DNA of 59,053 bases from an uncultured Burkholderiales bacterium (lineage in GTDB: Bacteria; Pseudomonadota; Gammaproteobacteria; Burkholderiales; Burkholderiaceae_C): the NCBI GenBank assembly GCA_903949285.1, contig CAJAYT010000040.1, forward strand, positions 1 to 59,053. Direction: 5' to 3'. Each line of letters opens with the position of its first letter. The first letter of the stretch is position 1. This document shows, piece by piece, positions 43,608-51,862 of the stretch. The notes beneath the pieces were generated by a model. It worked only from the letters and a program-made list of their open reading frames with translations, was not told the origin of the DNA and made no database searches. The translations under genes were made by a program, and so were the position numbers.

Positions 43608-45044
43608 GTGTTGATGAATGAAAAAAACCAGCCGATTATTGCTATTTCAACAGCCCAAGGCGTTGGAGCTGTTGGCGTCATACGAATAAGCGCTGCAAAT
43701 TTAAAACCATTTATTGTCGGTTTATTGCAGCGTGACTTGAAGCCCAGGCTAGCAAGCCTGTGCACACTAAGGGACTTGGGTGGCAATGCGATAGACCAAT
43801 TAGTGGCTATTTTTTTTCAAGCACCCAACAGCTACACTGGTGAGGATATTTTAGAGCTCCAAGGGCATGGTGGACCTGTGCTTTTGAATATGATTTTGGA
43901 GCGCTGTATTGAGTTTGCGCATCAACCCAATGAGCAAGGGGTGGCATTGCTGAGTGGCTTACGAATGGCACGCCCAGGCGAATTTAGTGAAAGAGCCTTT
44001 TTAAACTCAAAACTTGATCTCGCTCAAGCTGAAGCGGTGATGGATTTAATAAATGCAAGTACCAAGTTAGCAGCAAAAGGAGCTATACGCTCACTTCAGG
44101 GTGATTTTTCGAAAGAGATCAACGAATTAAAAGAATTATTGGTTCATTTAAGAGTATTTGTAGAAGCAAGTATTGATTTTCCAGAAGAGGAAATTGACTT
44201 CATAAAATCAGAACAAGTTGATCAAGAAACCAAGATCATCAAGACCAAATTAGAAGAAATAATCTTGCGCTCTGAGCAGGGACGCGTTTTAAGGCAGGGC
44301 ATCAATGTTGTCATTGCTGGCCAGCCAAATGCAGGAAAAAGCTCTCTCATGAATGTTTTGTCTGGAGACGAAATTGCCATCGTTACAAATATTGCTGGAA
44401 CTACGAGAGACGTTATTAAAGAAACCATCTCCATAGAGGGCGTCCCCTTTCACATCTCAGACACCGCAGGCTTGCGCGCAGAGGGAGAGGATCCCTTGGA
44501 TGAGGTAGAAAAAATAGGTATTCAACGTGCTTGGGATCGAATCAAGGAAGCGGATGTATTGATTTACTTGCATGACCTGTCAAGAATGAAAGATGCAGAG
44601 TACGTCCAACAAGAAGGCTGGATAAAGAGCGTCATTCAAGAAAAACAAATTGAAGGCTTAAAAATTCTGGACATCTATAATAAATTAGATATTGGTTCGC
44701 AAGAAATAATTGATGAATTAGGCGGTGAAAGTGCCTTAAGCATTTCAGCTAAAGAGGGATTAGGAATTGATGAGTTAAGGGCAAGATTGCTAAATTTGGC
44801 AGGATGGAGTCCTGGCCATGAGCAGGGGCTGTACCTTGCGAGGCAAAGGCATTTAGACGCACTTAAAAGGGTTCAGACCCATGTGTTGAGTGGTGTTTTT
44901 TGGATTAAACAAGAAAATCCACCGCTGGAGTTGATAGCCGAAGAATTGAGACTTGCTCAAAACTGTCTGAGTGAGATTACGGGGGAGTTTTCAAGCGATG
45001 ATCTGCTTGGAGAAATCTTTGCAGGATTTTGTATAGGTAAATAA
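43608..45044 (+). CDS. mnmE: tRNA modification GTPase MnmE
   Basis: Acts with MnmG to modify wobble U34 in tRNA. A folate-binding N-terminal domain, a helical domain, an inserted G domain (G1 GQPNAGKSSLMN, G3 DTAGLR) and the C-terminal CIGK motif with its catalytic cysteine are all visible in 478 residues. The frame opens with GTG TTG ATG; a GGGGGAA ribosome site serves GTG 43608 or ATG 43614. It follows yidC by 27 bases. Confidence 0.97.
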   Translation: MLMNEKNQPIIAISTAQGVGAVGVIRISAANLKPFIVGLLQRDLKPRLASLCTLRDLGGNAIDQLVAIFFQAPNSYTGEDILELQGHGGPVLLNMILERCIEFAHQPNEQGVALLSGLRMARPGEFSERAFLNSKLDLAQAEAVMDLINASTKLAAKGAIRSLQGDFSKEINELKELLVHLRVFVEASIDFPEEEIDFIKSEQVDQETKIIKTKLEEIILRSEQGRVLRQGINVVIAGQPNAGKSSLMNVLSGDEIAIVTNIAGTTRDVIKETISIEGVPFHISDTAGLRAEGEDPLDEVEKIGIQRAWDRIKEADVLIYLHDLSRMKDAEYVQQEGWIKSVIQEKQIEGLKILDIYNKLDIGSQEIIDELGGESALSISAKEGLGIDELRARLLNLAGWSPGHEQGLYLARQRHLDALKRVQTHVLSGVFWIKQENPPLELIAEELRLAQNCLSEITGEFSSDDLLGEIFAGFCIGK

Positions 45045-45087
45045 AGAAAACAATTCGAAAGAATGATTCATATCCAACACAAATAAG

Positions 45088-46077
45088 ATGACAAAAATAA
45101 AGTCCTTGAACCGCGAACAGATATTAGAACTTGGTAGACAAGCGCTAGAAATTGAGGCTGCGGCTGTTATTGCTTTAAAAGCAAGGTTGAACAATCATTT
45201 TGTAGATTCTGTTGAAACTATTTTGAACATAAAAGGCCGCGTGGTGGTAATGGGCATGGGCAAGAGCGGGCACATTGCTACAAAAATTGCTGCAACGTTG
45301 GCATCCACAGGGACGCCTGCAATGTTTGTCCATCCAGCCGAGGCAAGCCACGGAGACTTGGGGATGATTACAGCGCAAGACGTTGTGCTTGCGTTGTCCA
45401 ACAGTGGCGAGACCGAGGAGATCACGAGATTACTTCCGCTTATCAAAAGATTGGGCGTAGCGTTGATTGCCATTACGGGTAGTTTGAACTCAACGTTAGG
45501 CAAAAGCGCTACGCTTGTTATTGATAGTAGTGTTGACAAGGAGGCCTGCCCGTTGAATCTAGCGCCAACCGCTAGTACAACTGCGCAATTAGCACTTGGA
45601 GATGCACTTGCAGTCGCACTCTTGGATGCAAGGGGATTCAAGTCAGAAGATTTCGCTGCCTCACACCCCGCTGGTGCGCTTGGAAGAAAGTTATTAACGC
45701 ATGTCAGCGACATTATGCGAACGCAAGATCAGGTACCAGCTGTTGGTGCTGAGGTGAGTATGAATGAATTACTTAAAGAGATGAGTAGTAAAGGACTTGG
45801 TGCGACCGCCGTCGTGGACGCGGACAAGCGGCCTATCGGAATATTTACGGATGGGGACTTAAGGCGTTTAATCGAAAAAGGAATCTCACTCAAGGACTTA
45901 TCCGCTCGCGACGTGATGAAGGCCAGACCACAAACTATCGATCAAAATGCACTCGCCGTAGAAGTGGTCAGCATTATGGAAGATAGGAGTATCAACACAT
46001 TGCTTGTTGTAGATGAGAATAACGTTTTGTGTGGTGCCTTGAACACGAACGATTTAATGCGTGCTAAGGTCATTTGA
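45088..46077 (+). CDS. kdsD: D-arabinose 5-phosphate isomerase KdsD
   Basis: Converts ribulose 5-phosphate to arabinose 5-phosphate, the first step toward Kdo for LPS. The SIS domain (VVVMGMGKSGHIATKIAATLASTGTPAMFVHPAEASHGDLG, about 50-90) is followed by two CBS motifs (about 208-325). Its end overlaps kdsC, and the kdsD-kdsC-lptC order is the usual LPS cluster. Confidence 0.96.
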   Translation: MTKIKSLNREQILELGRQALEIEAAAVIALKARLNNHFVDSVETILNIKGRVVVMGMGKSGHIATKIAATLASTGTPAMFVHPAEASHGDLGMITAQDVVLALSNSGETEEITRLLPLIKRLGVALIAITGSLNSTLGKSATLVIDSSVDKEACPLNLAPTASTTAQLALGDALAVALLDARGFKSEDFAASHPAGALGRKLLTHVSDIMRTQDQVPAVGAEVSMNELLKEMSSKGLGATAVVDADKRPIGIFTDGDLRRLIEKGISLKDLSARDVMKARPQTIDQNALAVEVVSIMEDRSINTLLVVDENNVLCGALNTNDLMRAKVI

Positions 46078-46643
46078 ACGTTATGTATAAAACAGAAGAC
46101 TTATTACTTGCGCAAGGCATAGAGATCATTTTTTTTGATGTAGACGGTGTATTTACAGATGGTCGCATCATCTGTTCAGATACAAATGAATCCTTAAAAC
46201 AGTTTAATGTACTTGATGGTCAAGGTATAAAGTGGTTGAACGATGTGGGAGTTCTGCCCGTTGTCATATCAGGGCGATCGGGCAAGCACGTTGAAAAAAG
46301 ATTGAGTGATCTAGGAATAAAGCATATTTACTTAGGAGTTGATAAGAAAATCGATATTGCTGAGCGCGTACTCTCTGAGCTCAATTTAGACTGGTCCCGC
46401 GCAGGAGTGATGGGAGATGACTGGGCTGACCTGCATATGATGATGAAGTGCGCCCTCTCCTGTGCGCCGATAAACGCGCACCATGAGGTCAAAAGCCGCG
46501 CTAAATATGTGAGCTCAACAAAAGGTGGTGAAGGTGCAGTGCGCGATTTTTGTGATTTGATCATCACCGCAAAAGGGAAATATCAAAGGTTACTTGAACA
46601 AGCATTGGGTTTGCGTGAAACCAATGAAGACGATTACAAATGA
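46074..46643 (+). CDS. kdsC: 3-deoxy-D-manno-octulosonate 8-phosphate phosphatase KdsC
   Basis: HAD-family phosphatase that dephosphorylates Kdo-8-P. The nucleophile motif FFDVDGVFTDGRI is at about 20-32, ISGRS at about 65 and the acidic MGDDWADLHMM at about 121. The frame opens with TTG 46074, overlapping the kdsD stop and with AAGG four bases upstream; ATG at 46083 is an alternative. The stop overlaps lptC (ATGA). Confidence 0.95.
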   Translation: MNVMYKTEDLLLAQGIEIIFFDVDGVFTDGRIICSDTNESLKQFNVLDGQGIKWLNDVGVLPVVISGRSGKHVEKRLSDLGIKHIYLGVDKKIDIAERVLSELNLDWSRAGVMGDDWADLHMMMKCALSCAPINAHHEVKSRAKYVSSTKGGEGAVRDFCDLIITAKGKYQRLLEQALGLRETNEDDYK

Positions 46644-47263
46644 AAAAAACAAACGCATTGAGAAGCAACTGGGAAAGCCTAAGCAGTTATATCCCTGTGC
46701 TTTTAATGCTCGCATTTGCCATGATGACTTATTGGTTACTGCAGATAACGCCAAAGGCAAGCACTAAAGAAACTCAAAGTGCGCCCGTCCATGAAGAAGA
46801 TTATTTTATGAGTCGGTTTTCCGTTAAAACTTACGAAAAAAATGGGCAAATAAAAACATATGTATTGGGAAATTATGCAAGACACTTCCCCGACACAGAT
46901 ACGATAGAAATTGATGGTCCGCGGATCTATACGCAGTCTACAGATAAATCCAATAAATCCCAAAAAGCAGAAGGAAGCGCTAAAACAGCTTCTAGCAACT
47001 CGGATGCAACGGAGATCGAGTTAAAGGGAAATGTAGTTTTGATCAAGCAAGATCTTGTAAAGGGTGGGCAGCCGGTTGTTACAAGAATCGCAGGTGAGTA
47101 TTTAAAAATCAATTCCGATATAGAACAAATCTCATCGACCAAACCCATTGAAATAGAAAAGGGTTCGCAAAAAATGTATGCAAACTCTATGAATTACGAC
47201 AATTTAGATCGCCATTTCATCATGAGTGGCAATGTTCGCGTTGTATTTGCTACGAAGCAATAA
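46640..47263 (+). CDS. lptC: LPS export system protein LptC
   Basis: Bitopic inner-membrane protein that links LptBFG to periplasmic LptA. A single N-terminal transmembrane helix (about 15-33) precedes a periplasmic beta-jellyroll domain; YANSMNYDNLDRHFIMSGNVRVVF near the end is typical. A Lys/Ser-rich linker is seen at about 100-120. It overlaps kdsC by ATGA. A strong terminator follows immediately, so lptA and lptB are not downstream as they usually are. Confidence 0.9.
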   Translation: MKKTNALRSNWESLSSYIPVLLMLAFAMMTYWLLQITPKASTKETQSAPVHEEDYFMSRFSVKTYEKNGQIKTYVLGNYARHFPDTDTIEIDGPRIYTQSTDKSNKSQKAEGSAKTASSNSDATEIELKGNVVLIKQDLVKGGQPVVTRIAGEYLKINSDIEQISSTKPIEIEKGSQKMYANSMNYDNLDRHFIMSGNVRVVFATKQ

Positions 47264-47293
47264 AAAAAGGATACTGAAACAGTATCCTTCTTT
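47262..47293 (+). terminator. Rho-independent terminator after lptC
   Basis: Stem GGATACTG/CAGTATCC (47269-47276 and 47280-47287) with loop AAA, preceded by an A-run and followed by TTCTTT. It starts at the lptC stop codon and ends the kdsD-kdsC-lptC unit. Confidence 0.88.
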
Positions 47294-47332
47294 GAGTTAT
47301 TAACCGAGTTCTTTTAGAACTGACGGCAAATA

Positions 47333-47728
47333 TTAACGGTAATCACCGCCGCCGCCTTCGCGACGACCACCGCCACCGCCGTAACCGCCGCCGCCTTCAC
47401 GACGACCGCCGCCGCCACCACCACCGTAGCCGCCACCGCCACCACCGTAGCCACCGCCACCAGTGCGGGGAGGACGCGCCTCCATTGGACGAGCTTCGTT
47501 AACAACGAGACTGCGACCACCAAGTGATTGACCGTTCATGCCAGCAATTGCTGCTTGTGCTTCAGCATCGCTACCCATTTCCACAAAGCCAAATCCTTTG
47601 GATCTGCCAGTGTCGCGCTCCATCATTACCTTGGCGCTTGTAACGCCGCCGTATTGACCGAATGCTTGCTCCAAATCGTTGTCGCGAACAGAATAAGGCA
47701 GATTGCCTACGTATAATTTATTGCCCAT
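47333..47728 (-). CDS. RNA-binding protein, single RRM plus glycine-rich tail
   Basis: 131 residues from ATG 47728 (AAGGAG eight bases upstream; the frame extends further without a site). One RRM domain (about 2-78) with RNP2 KLYVGNLPYSV and RNP1 GRSKGFGFVEM, then a Gly/Tyr/Arg-rich tail with repeated GGGGYGGGG and GRREGG units. This architecture is like cyanobacterial and proteobacterial cold-inducible Rbp proteins, so a role in RNA chaperoning at low temperature is inferred. The leader is long and structured. Confidence 0.9.
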   Translation of the reverse strand: MGNKLYVGNLPYSVRDNDLEQAFGQYGGVTSAKVMMERDTGRSKGFGFVEMGSDAEAQAAIAGMNGQSLGGRSLVVNEARPMEARPPRTGGGGYGGGGGGYGGGGGGGRREGGGGYGGGGGRREGGGGDYR

Positions 47729-48143
47729 GAAAGGGACTCCTTGAAACACAGTAAAAAAAGCGATGGAGTCCCGAATGCACCACAAAAAACGAAGCGAAGC
47801 GCGAAACTAACCGATCACCAGAAACCACGCTAGCCGTTAGGCTATTGCGTGTCCTCACATTATGAGGCACAAATGCCTTTTTGTGCTAGGCGTTTTCTCT
47901 TATACCGTGTAAAAAGGGATAAAAAATATCATAAACGTACAATTTGTGGTTAAAAGATACAGAATTTGGCGCGCAGAAGTAGAAGATTAATTTGAAAATC
48001 TAAACATAAAGAACGAAAAACGCACCATTTCACTAATAGTATTGGTTTATTCGGGGCAACGGTGGTTGATATACTTGAATGACTCTGAACGTCAAATTAT
48101 TGAGCCAATAAGGGATTTAAGAAATGCAGGGACACGGAAAAAA
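47729..48143. other. Intergenic region with structured leader of the RRM gene and metX upstream region
   Basis: About 415 bases with no convincing gene. Seen on the minus strand as the RRM leader: hairpin TAGCC-GTTA-GGCTA (47831-47844), CCTCA/TGAGG (47853-47867), GCACAAA/TTTGTGC (47867-47886), and a competing AGGCA-CAAA-TGCCT pairing (47865-47878). The metX-proximal half is AT-rich; an in-frame extension of metX back to 48042 has no ribosome site and is not typical of the family. Confidence 0.6.
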
Positions 48144-49286
48144 ATGAGTTTTATTGCCACCCCGCAAGTGATGAACTTTTCTGAGCCACTTTTACTTCGC
48201 TCAGGACAATCGCTAGACCAATATCAGCTGACCTATGAAACGTATGGCCAACTCAATGAAAAAAAGGACAATGCGGTTTTAATTTGTCACGCCTTGAATG
48301 CATCACACCATGTTGCGGGGACTTATGCGGGGGCAGGTGAAGACAATGTAGGTTGGTGGGACAACATGATTGGCCCCAACAAGGCCGTTGATACGAATAA
48401 GTTTTTTGTCATAGGGGTCAACAATTTAGGTTCTTGTTTCGGCTCCACTGGCCCAATGCATTTAAACCCACACACACAAAAGATTTGGGGTGCAGATTTT
48501 CCAGTATTGACGGTTGAAGACTGGGTCCATTCACAGGAGCGGTTGGTGAGAGCGCTTGGCATTAGCCGGTTGAAAGCGGTCATGGGGGGAAGTTTAGGTG
48601 GAATGCAGGCCCTTAGTTGGAGTTTAGAGTTCCCAGAGAAGGTTGCTCACGCCGTTGTGATCGCAAGTGCGCCCAACCTTAACGCTGAGAACATAGCATT
48701 TAATGAGGTCGCTAGGCGCGCTATTGTGAACGACCCGGATTTTCACGGTGGTCATTTTTATGAACACAAGGTAATACCCAAGCGTGGACTAAAAATAGCA
48801 CGAATGGTAGGTCACATTACGTACTTAAGTGATGACGTGATGAATTCGAAATTTGGTCGCTCATTGAAGAATGAAAAAATTCAGTACTCCACACAAAACG
48901 TTGAATTCCAAATAGAGAGCTATCTCAGATACCAAGGTGAGAAGTTCAGTGAATATTTTGATGCAAACACGTATTTGTTGATTACTAGAGCGCTTGATTA
49001 TTTTGATCCAGCTAAACAGTACGGGAACAATTTAACCAAGGCGTTAGAGAATACTCAAGCTAAATTTTTAGTGATCAGTTTTAAGACCGATTGGCGGTTT
49101 GCGCCCTCTAGAAGTCGAGAAATTGTGAAAGCATTGATAGACAATAAGCGATGTGTAACGTACGCTGAGATAGACGCTCCGCACGGGCATGACGCATTTT
49201 TACTGGAAGACGAGCGTTATATTTCTGTTGTGAAGTCGTATTTTGAAGGAATCAGCAATACAAATAATTCGGCGGAGCAGGTATGA
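48144..49286 (+). CDS. metX: Homoserine O-acyltransferase MetX
   Basis: Alpha/beta-hydrolase that acylates homoserine (acetyl- or succinyl-) at the start of methionine synthesis. The nucleophile motif [12 protein letters not shown], the catalytic Asp in [16 protein letters not shown] and His in [10 protein letters not shown] are intact. ATG at 48144 ([21 protein letters not shown]) gives 380 residues and the usual N-terminus. It overlaps metW by ATGA, the standard metXW pair. Acetyl versus succinyl specificity cannot be assigned by eye. Confidence 0.94.
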   Translation: MSFIATPQVMNFSEPLLLRSGQSLDQYQLTYETYGQLNEKKDNAVLICHALNASHHVAGTYAGAGEDNVGWWDNMIGPNKAVDTNKFFVIGVNNLGSCFGSTGPMHLNPHTQKIWGADFPVLTVEDWVHSQERLVRALGISRLKAVMGGSLGGMQALSWSLEFPEKVAHAVVIASAPNLNAENIAFNEVARRAIVNDPDFHGGHFYEHKVIPKRGLKIARMVGHITYLSDDVMNSKFGRSLKNEKIQYSTQNVEFQIESYLRYQGEKFSEYFDANTYLLITRALDYFDPAKQYGNNLTKALENTQAKFLVISFKTDWRFAPSRSREIVKALIDNKRCVTYAEIDAPHGHDAFLLEDERYISVVKSYFEGISNTNNSAEQV

Positions 49287-49870
49287 ATAAACTAGCCTTT
49301 ATAAAGTGCATTGCTCAACTGATACCTCCAAAGAGTCGAGTTCTGGATTTGGGATGTGGCGACGGGGCTTTGTTAAGTTATTTACAAGAACACCGAGGTT
49401 GCACGGGGTATGGAGTTGAGATTGATGACCAAAATGTATTAGCGTGCGTGAAAACTGATGTGCAAGTCATTCAGCTCAATTTGGATGAAGGGCTGAAGAT
49501 GTTTGAAGACCAGTCTTTTGATGTTGTTTTACAAATAGATACGCTTCAGCATTTGCGCAACGCTGAGACGATGCTTTTAGAGACCATTCGGGTTGGACGG
49601 TTGGGTATCGTTACGTTTCCTAACTTCGCGCATTGGCCTAATCGCTTGAGCATCCTGGCGGGGCGCATGCCCGTTACGAAAAGACTACCCTACCAGTGGT
49701 ATGACACGCCCAATATAAGAGTGGGGACATTTGCTGATTTTGGTGGGTTAGCGAACAAAAACAATATCCGAATATTGGATTCATTTGGCGTAAAAGATGC
49801 CGAACAAATTCGAATCTTCCCAAACTTAAGGGCTCCTACAGCCGTTTTTAAAATAGAAAAAACTAACTAA
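49283..49870 (+). CDS. metW: Methionine biosynthesis protein MetW
   Basis: SAM-dependent methyltransferase-like protein (195 residues) that always accompanies MetX in proteobacteria and is needed for its activity in some. The SAM motif [14 protein letters not shown] (about 21-34) and the block [21 protein letters not shown] are characteristic. It overlaps metX by ATGA and converges on rsmE with the two stops overlapping by eight bases. Confidence 0.94.
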   Translation: MNKLAFIKCIAQLIPPKSRVLDLGCGDGALLSYLQEHRGCTGYGVEIDDQNVLACVKTDVQVIQLNLDEGLKMFEDQSFDVVLQIDTLQHLRNAETMLLETIRVGRLGIVTFPNFAHWPNRLSILAGRMPVTKRLPYQWYDTPNIRVGTFADFGGLANKNNIRILDSFGVKDAEQIRIFPNLRAPTAVFKIEKTN

Positions 49871-50618
49871 ATAGCGCAGTGATAGAAGCAAGAGTTGCTA
49901 TCGCGGCTGTTTCAGCGCGAAGCGTTCGAGTCCCAAGACTCAAGGGACGAAAATGATGGTTTTTTAAAAGCACCTCCTCTTGCGCGCTCCAACCCCCTTC
50001 GGGTCCGAAAGCAATTAATACGCAGGCGTCTTTTTCTGCAGGTTGCGATTTCAACTCCAAAAGATCTTGACCAAAGGGTTCAGACTCGGGGTCAAGAGAA
50101 AAAAACCACCTCGGACCACTCATCATTTGTGGGGCGGGTAAGTCTTTCAGCCAGTTCAACAACGTTATTGGTGGGTCAATCAAGGGGGTGCGGTTGCGCC
50201 CACACTGTGAGCAGGCTGCAAAGGCGATGGCGTTCCAGTGTTGAATCTTTTTGTCACCACGCTCGGGATTGACGCGCACCACGTTGTGCTGTGTCATGAG
50301 GGGTGTTAACTTTGAAAGCCCCAACTCAGTGGTTTTCTCGATCAACCAGTCCATGCGCTCATTCGCAGGTATGCCAATCGCCAAATGAACGGCAACCTTA
50401 GACTCTCGCTCAATAGGATCAAAGCTCAATATATGTGCAAAAACGTCTTTGCGTGTCATCTCCACGACCTCAGCGCGGTACTCACCGCCCTCACCGTTGA
50501 ACAAAGTGACTTCAGAGCCGGGTTGAAGACGAAGCACTTGTACGTGGCGTGCGGCCTCTAAAGGAAGCTCGTATCTATCTTGTACAGACAAAGGGGTGTT
50601 ACAAAAGATACGGGGCAT
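49863..50618 (-). CDS. rsmE: 16S rRNA (uracil-1498-N3) methyltransferase RsmE
   Basis: SPOUT methyltransferase acting on U1498 of 16S rRNA. N-terminal PUA-like domain, then the knotted C-terminal domain with VLIAFGPEGGWSAQEE and LSLGTRTLRAETAAIATL, which form the SAM site. Length (251) is normal. It lies 16 bases downstream of the AmgK-like kinase on the same strand and converges on metW. Confidence 0.95.
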   Translation of the reverse strand: MPRIFCNTPLSVQDRYELPLEAARHVQVLRLQPGSEVTLFNGEGGEYRAEVVEMTRKDVFAHILSFDPIERESKVAVHLAIGIPANERMDWLIEKTTELGLSKLTPLMTQHNVVRVNPERGDKKIQHWNAIAFAACSQCGRNRTPLIDPPITLLNWLKDLPAPQMMSGPRWFFSLDPESEPFGQDLLELKSQPAEKDACVLIAFGPEGGWSAQEEVLLKNHHFRPLSLGTRTLRAETAAIATLASITALFS

Positions 50619-50634
50619 AAGGGGCGCTCAAGTA

Positions 50635-51750
50635 TTAAAGACGACCAAAAGAAAAGGCTTGATTGCTCTGAGTGTTCTCAATTTTGTCGAGCATTCTAAT
50701 GAGCGGGAAAAGCTCTCTATATCTTTGTCCTGTACTTCGAATGTAGTTCAAAAAACGGGGGGCGTCGGCTAAATATTTTGTCTTGTTATCTCTAATGGTT
50801 AAACGCGCAAAAATACCCGCCACCTTTAAATGCCTCTGCAGACCCATCCATTCAACGGCGCGCCAAAACTCACCGAAGTCCTCCGACCAACCGTTGGCAT
50901 CGATCAGGCCAGTGGTTCGAATGCGCTCCCAATAACGAATGGTAACGTCTAAGACAAACTCCTCTGACCAACTGCAAAATGCGTCCCGCATAAGGCTTGC
51001 TATGTCGTAGGTAATGGGACCCATGACGGCGTCTTGAAAATCGAGTACGCCTAGTCTCTCCTCGTCGAGGTTTGTCGGTACCATTAAATTGCGCGTCATA
51101 AAGTCGCGGTGTACAAACACGCTCGGGGCACTCAGGTTAGATTGAATGATCGTTTTAAAACTGGAGTCAAGTACATTTTGTTGCTCGGTCGTGAGTGAGA
51201 TGCCTTTGTGTTTACTCAAGTACCAGTCGGGAAAGAGGCAAAGTTCTTTGTATAAAAGTGCTTCATCGTAGAGAGGTAAAACGTCGGGGGTACTTGCTTG
51301 TTGAAGAAGAACGAGCGCGTCTAAAGCTTTTATAAAAGGTTTTAAGGGAGGGGTTACGTGGGAACTGGAAAGATCAAACTCAGTGCCAAGTTGTTGTAAG
51401 AGAGTGAATGTGCCTAAGTCTGAGAGCAGTAAAAATCCGTCAATTCGGTTCCAACTTAGGATTTGCGGGACCAAAAGGCCCGCCTTATGAAAGAGTGCAG
51501 CAATGGACACGAAGGAGTCGCAGTTCTCCTTGTCTGGGGGGGCGTCCATGATGATGAAAGAGGTCTTTGCTGCGTCGGAGCCGAGTAAACGAAAATAGCG
51601 TCTAAAACTGGCATCTGCAGATGCCAGTTCAAGGGTGCTTGGATCTAGTGAGAACTCTTGTATACAAGAGCTTAGCCAAGAGTTAAATAGTTCTTGACGG
51701 GCCGTATCGGCCCAAGGGATGGTAGCTAAGTCAGGATTATTGACAGACAT
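50635..51750 (-). CDS. amgK: Anomeric N-acetylmuramate/N-acetylglucosamine kinase-like protein (AmgK)
   Basis: Aminoglycoside-phosphotransferase-fold kinase of 371 residues. The catalytic Brenner motif FVHRDFMTRNLMV (HxDxxxxN) and the DFQDAVMGPITYDIASLMRD metal loop identify the family. In Pseudomonas the same gene, divergent from lptD-surA, encodes AmgK, which phosphorylates MurNAc or GlcNAc at C1 for the MurU recycling route. The same divergent position next to lptD here supports the assignment, but murU lies 33 kb away rather than downstream. Confidence 0.82.
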   Translation of the reverse strand: MSVNNPDLATIPWADTARQELFNSWLSSCIQEFSLDPSTLELASADASFRRYFRLLGSDAAKTSFIIMDAPPDKENCDSFVSIAALFHKAGLLVPQILSWNRIDGFLLLSDLGTFTLLQQLGTEFDLSSSHVTPPLKPFIKALDALVLLQQASTPDVLPLYDEALLYKELCLFPDWYLSKHKGISLTTEQQNVLDSSFKTIIQSNLSAPSVFVHRDFMTRNLMVPTNLDEERLGVLDFQDAVMGPITYDIASLMRDAFCSWSEEFVLDVTIRYWERIRTTGLIDANGWSEDFGEFWRAVEWMGLQRHLKVAGIFARLTIRDNKTKYLADAPRFLNYIRSTGQRYRELFPLIRMLDKIENTQSNQAFSFGRL

Positions 51751-51862
51751 ATGGGAATAAAAGCGTAAATTTAATAAAAAGCTCAGGGATAATCAGATTT
51801 CTACAAACCTGCTCTTACTTTAATACAAGAAGAGCGTTTGCCTAAGCGATCATAATCATTTC

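Noticed and set aside
45195..45713. 172-residue antisense frame across kdsD
   Set aside because: It lies opposite a strongly conserved SIS domain gene, with no ribosome site and a low-complexity Ser/Ala composition.
47345..47465. GCC/ACC-rich repeat resembling a short tandem array or CRISPR
   Set aside because: It is the coding sequence of the glycine-rich tail of the RRM protein; units vary and there are no spacers.
48042..48143. Upstream extension of metX or a separate peptide ending in [11 protein letters not shown]
   Set aside because: It is in frame with metX but lacks a ribosome site and does not match MetX N-termini; slight likeness to a transposase start is too weak.
48000..48143. 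SAM-responsive riboswitch upstream of metX
   Set aside because: I could not find conserved SAM-II or other SAM riboswitch motifs in this region.
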